Source: Niabella drilacis (GTDB taxonomy: Bacteria; Bacteroidota; Bacteroidia; Chitinophagales; Chitinophagaceae). From it: a stretch of DNA of 64,000 nt. This document shows positions 61,301 to 64,000 of this stretch, piece after piece. Below the pieces are notes generated by a model. That model ran no database searches. It saw only the letters and a list, made by a program, of their open reading frames with translations, and had not been told where the DNA came from. Made by a program: the position numbers and the translations under genes. The stretch is from positions 248,001 to 312,000 of the forward strand of contig NZ_FMZO01000001.1 of the NCBI RefSeq assembly GCF_900101395.1. The letters run 5' to 3'. How positions within the stretch are numbered: the first letter of the stretch is position 1; each line of letters starts with the position of its first letter.

Positions 61301-61849
61301 TTATTCAGCGCCCGGTGTGCGGGAGGTATTTTTGCGGATGCGTTTTAGCTTGTAAAAATCAGTATTCAGGGATAATACCGCCTGATCAAGAGGATCCAGG
61401 TTTATTTTTACCCGGTTCCTGCCTTGCGGAACCAGTACAAAAAATATCTTGTCGGATTTATCCGGATCGCCGGAGGGCAGCTGCATGTATAACCGGTGCT
61501 TTTTATATTCTTTGCCACTGTCAAAATAAACCTGCCGCTGGTAATCATAGTCGCCCATGGTATAGCGGTAAAACGGGCTGAATTGATCCTGGAAAGGGGA
61601 ATAAGCGTCAGTTTCCGATTTTGTATACCACTTGCCGGTGGCTCTTTGCCCGTTTTTCGGCGTATAGGTCAAAACATGGTCTTTACCAAAGCTGAGCGTG
61701 CTTCCGGTTGAAAGCAGGGGCGCTGTTTCTGAGATCATATCACTGTTGATGATCTTCCACCGACCGGAAAGGAGCGTATCCGGTTGTATGGATTTAGGAC
61801 TGGCACATGAAGCAGCAAACAATACCAGGAAAGCAGGCAGTATTTTCAT
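61301..61849 (-). CDS. Putative lipoprotein, lipocalin-like
   Basis: The 182-residue protein has a lipoprotein signal (LFAASCASP) and a beta-rich body (LLSGRWKIINSD...STLSFGKDHVLTYTPKNGQRATGKWYTKS) resembling lipocalin-like or DUF-type stress lipoproteins that open with a GxW motif. The function is unknown. It lies 30 bp upstream of the papain-like gene on the same strand and may be in the same transcript. Confidence 0.65.
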   Translation of the reverse strand: MKILPAFLVLFAASCASPKSIQPDTLLSGRWKIINSDMISETAPLLSTGSTLSFGKDHVLTYTPKNGQRATGKWYTKSETDAYSPFQDQFSPFYRYTMGDYDYQRQVYFDSGKEYKKHRLYMQLPSGDPDKSDKIFFVLVPQGRNRVKINLDPLDQAVLSLNTDFYKLKRIRKNTSRTPGAE

Positions 61850-61918
61850 ATTGGACTTTTAATAAAAGTACAATAATACAGGTCGGTTTCCTGTTTGATA
61901 ATGTTAAAATTTATGGTA

Positions 61919-62440
61919 CTATTTATTTTCCTCTATTTCACCATTAAATGAGATGGGGGTCTTGTTTAAACTCAGCACCCGCAGCGATGCAAATCCTGCC
62001 GGTGTTATGGTGAGGTAAAGCGACCGTACCTCGTTATTATCCTTTGGTATGATCTCTATTTCGTAATTGCTCTTCCGCTGTGTTTTCCTGTAATCAAATT
62101 TGGTGGATGTGAATTTGATACCGCCTTTTGAGGGATCTGTGGGCGCTGTGTAGGAACGGCCAAAGAAAGGCAGATAGGCGATCACCGAATCCGGCGTTAC
62201 CCGTACATCATAACGGGAGGTCAGCTGGTAAAGGTTACTGGCATTGGGGAGCAGTACCCTTGGATTGAACCGGCTGTCTTCTGTTGGAAAAACGCTACGG
62301 GCAACAAATGTATACTGTTGGGCAGTAAGGGCCTCCGATACGGCTGCAGATGTATTGGCAGCCTGCTTTTGAGATGTGCAGGAGGAATAAATGACCATTG
62401 CCGATAACAGGATCAGCAATGAATGATGTATTGTTTTCAT
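61919..62440 (-). CDS. DUF4251-like lipoprotein
   Basis: Starting at 62440 the protein is 173 residues with lipoprotein signal ending IYSSCTSQ. The body matches the DUF4251 pattern: LTAQQYTFVARSVFPTEDSRFNPRVLLPNASNLYQLTSRYDVRVTPDSVIAYLPFFGRSYTAPTDPSKGGIKFTS. Its function is unknown. The upstream in-frame ATGs at 62458 and 62485 add non-signal residues and are not preferred. Confidence 0.8.
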   Translation of the reverse strand: MKTIHHSLLILLSAMVIYSSCTSQKQAANTSAAVSEALTAQQYTFVARSVFPTEDSRFNPRVLLPNASNLYQLTSRYDVRVTPDSVIAYLPFFGRSYTAPTDPSKGGIKFTSTKFDYRKTQRKSNYEIEIIPKDNNEVRSLYLTITPAGFASLRVLSLNKTPISFNGEIEENK

Positions 62441-62543
62441 AAAAACGATTTTATTCATGATGCGATCTGAAGGTAATTTACACAATTTTCCGGTAACAAA
62501 AATGGCGCATTGGCGTTCTGCCCCGATAGCGATCGTATGTGCG

Positions 62544-62880
62544 TCAGGTCCATGTTGGTCCGTAGGGGATTATGGGTAACCAGGGCATAGGAGGGGGACC
62601 GCTTCTATATATAAATGACCGCCCAACCACTGTTATTCCCCGGCTGCTGCCCTGATAAACCCGTAAGGGGTTTTCTTTGATGAAACGCGCGTGGAACGCG
62701 GGGTTCATGATCCGGATCCTGGTGGAACCCCGGCCGGGGTTCCATGCAAATGAATCGCCCATAAACCGACGGTTGCACCGCCGGCTATCCGGGTATAACC
62801 CCATTCAGGGTTTTACCGCTCACCTTGACGCATATGCGATAGCGATCGGGGTTGTTTCAGCGTCTATTGACGGATAACCA
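62544..62880. repeat. Palindrome-rich intergenic stretch
   Basis: The 527-bp gap 62441-62967 contains several GC-rich inverted repeats, including the perfect 22-bp palindrome TGGAACCCCGG/CCGGGGTTCCA (62723-62744), AAACCC-GTAAG-GGGTTT near 62656-62672 and AACCC-CATTCA-GGGTT near 62797-62812. No ORF is convincing. The pattern resembles decayed REP or MITE-type sequences found between Bacteroidota genes. Confidence 0.45.
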
Positions 62881-62967
62881 TCTTTAGATGCCGAATAGAA
62901 GCGAAAGCAGGTCCTGTTTGACATTGTTCGGCAAGACAAAATAAAGACGGTTGATACAGGTACAGGC

Positions 62968-63786
62968 TTATTCTTTTTCCGGGTCCTCGCTTTTGGGTAA
63001 TACCGGCCCGTTTAAATGAACAATGTGCTGCTGCTGTCTTTTACGCATGAACAGGTTCAGCAGTTCTACGATGAAGGAGAACGCCATCGCGAAATAAATG
63101 TAATTTTTCAGGTGGAGCTCATGCGCCATTTCTGAGTTCCAGCCTTCCACGATCAGGCTCACGCCGATCATCACCAGGAAGGAGAGCGCCAGCATTTTTA
63201 TGGTAGGGTGGTTTTGTATGAAATCGGAGATCCTAGCACTGAAGGTGAACATAACAAACATGGCAACGATCACCGCTGCGATCATGATCTCAATATGTTT
63301 GGCTGTTCCGCCTGCGGTGATCACACTGTCGAATGAAAAAACGGCGTCAATGATCAGTATCTGGCCGATGGCCTGCCCGAAGCCGAGCTGCTTTTGATTT
63401 TGCGTGGCCGCTGAAGGATCTTCTCCTTCCAGTTTATGATGGATCTCTTTTACGGATTTATAAATAAGAAAGAGCCCCCCGGCCAGCATTACGATGCTTG
63501 CCAGGTCAAACCCTTTGCCAAACCAGGATTCCGGAATAATGTGTTTGCCCTTTTGTGCCAGTAACCAGCTTAGCGCCATCAGCAGCAGGCAGCGGGACAG
63601 AATGCCCGTAACCATCCATACGCGCCGGGCCTTTTTCCGCGAATCTTTATGGAGCCGGTTCAGGATAATGCTTACGAAAATAACATTGTCAATGCCCAGC
63701 ACGATCTCCAGGACAGACAGGATCAGGAAACTGATCAGGGAATCAACGGTGAATATTTCAGCGGTTGAAATAAATAAAAGCTCCAT
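62968..63786 (-). CDS. TerC-family integral membrane protein
   Basis: The 272-residue protein has about seven transmembrane helices and the TerC signature: a helix with EIVLGIDNVIFVSIIL and a second with QILIIDAVFSFDSVITAGG, each bearing the conserved Asp that is thought to bind metal (Mn2+) in related Alx/MntE-type exporters. The family is linked to tellurite resistance and manganese efflux, but the substrate here is not established. It lies 14 bp upstream of the pyrD end on the same strand. Confidence 0.92.
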   Translation of the reverse strand: MELLFISTAEIFTVDSLISFLILSVLEIVLGIDNVIFVSIILNRLHKDSRKKARRVWMVTGILSRCLLLMALSWLLAQKGKHIIPESWFGKGFDLASIVMLAGGLFLIYKSVKEIHHKLEGEDPSAATQNQKQLGFGQAIGQILIIDAVFSFDSVITAGGTAKHIEIMIAAVIVAMFVMFTFSARISDFIQNHPTIKMLALSFLVMIGVSLIVEGWNSEMAHELHLKNYIYFAMAFSFIVELLNLFMRKRQQQHIVHLNGPVLPKSEDPEKE

Positions 63787-63800
63787 AAAAGGTTTTTGGT

Positions 63801-64000
63801 TTATAAATGTGTGCAGATATTTTTAACGATAGCCGGGCCTTCATAAATAAAGCCGGTCCAGATCTGTACCAGGGATGCGCCTGCTGCCAGTTTTTCCTTT
63901 GCATCAGAAGCGGTAAAAATACCGCCGGATGCTATGATGGGAATGGCTCCGTTGGTTTGCTCGGTAATGTATTGTACAATAGCGGTGCTTTTTTGTTGTA
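63801..64000 (-). CDS. pyrD: Dihydroorotate dehydrogenase, C-terminal part
   Basis: The minus-strand frame entering at the window edge ends with TAA at 63801. Its 65 residues ([42 protein letters not shown]) are the C-terminal FMN-phosphate-binding segment of quinone-dependent dihydroorotate dehydrogenase, which oxidises dihydroorotate to orotate in pyrimidine synthesis. The 5' part is outside the window. Confidence 0.93.
   Translation of the reverse strand, partial: QQKSTAIVQYITEQTNGAIPIIASGGIFTASDAKEKLAAGASLVQIWTGFIYEGPAIVKNICTHL

Noticed and set aside
62544-62804. 86-codon minus-strand ORF
   Set aside because: It lies in palindrome-rich intergenic sequence and its translation is dominated by repeated hairpin sequence.

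Overview
The window looks like a chromosomal segment from a member of the Bacteroidota, probably Chitinophagaceae. This is inferred from repeated TAnnTTTG-type -7 promoter elements, lipoprotein signals, a GMC oxidoreductase paired with a gluconate-2-dehydrogenase subunit 3, tandem RR-signal Gfo/Idh/MocA oxidoreductases, and families such as DUF2024, DUF4230, DUF4251 and DUF6660. Most of the window is moderately GC-rich. The first ~2.5 kb is clearly more AT-rich and looks acquired.

Layout. 1-2.4 kb: an AT-rich minus-strand cluster (thioredoxin-like protein, DUF2024, MarR regulator with C-terminal cysteines, AAA+ ATPase, start of a YggS-type PLP protein) behind a palindromic operator. 2.5-13 kb: a nitrogen-oxide island with the iron-sulfur repair protein Ric, a Crp/Fnr regulator, a haem-copper-oxidase-like membrane protein, a truncated haemoglobin, a nos operon (nosZ-nosL-nosD-nosF-nosY), a lipoprotein cytochrome c and a hemerythrin. 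No nitrite or NO reductase is visible, so the window supports N2O respiration plus NO defence but not full denitrification. 13-16.5 kb: a candidate small RNA beside a 42-bp perfect palindrome, a TetR regulator, a GNAT-MarR pair with its own operator, and an ABC permease. 16.5-23.7 kb: tsaD, then the methionine operon metY-metX-hom behind a two-stage leader (SAM-I riboswitch with terminator, then a very short ORF rich in Cys codons), then pckA. 23.8-26.3 kb: a two-component system and a PepSY-like secreted protein sharing a 20-bp promoter repeat. 26.5-30.8 kb: two divergent sulfatases and a hemerythrin with an RR signal. 30.9-40 kb: metal efflux (DUF6660 peptide, CzcA, a frameshifted four-helix-bundle gene, CzcC, CzcB and a P1B-4-like ATPase).

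40.4-52 kb holds a DUF3592-like membrane protein, tRNA-Val, tag, a ZU5-like lipoprotein, a glycosyltransferase diverging from an AraC regulator, dnaG, a PhzF-like protein, a small methyltransferase, a 246-bp inverted-repeat element, and an HTH protein behind a 22-bp perfect hairpin. 52-58.4 kb is a sugar-oxidation block (gluconate-dehydrogenase subunit 3, GMC oxidoreductase, DUF4230 protein, two tandem Gfo/Idh/MocA proteins). 58.4-64 kb holds a twin-hairpin repeat, a class I amidotransferase, a two-gene unit with a predicted papain-fold protein, two small lipoproteins, a palindrome-rich intergenic stretch, a TerC-family protein and the 3' end of pyrD.

The strongest candidate for something undescribed is the metY leader. 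A SAM-I riboswitch and terminator are followed by a near-leaderless 24-codon ORF with six Cys codons, whose stop codon lies in a hairpin loop. This suggests stacked SAM and cysteine sensing on one operon. Other good leads are the operator-controlled small RNA at 13 kb and the AT-rich five-gene redox cluster at the left edge.
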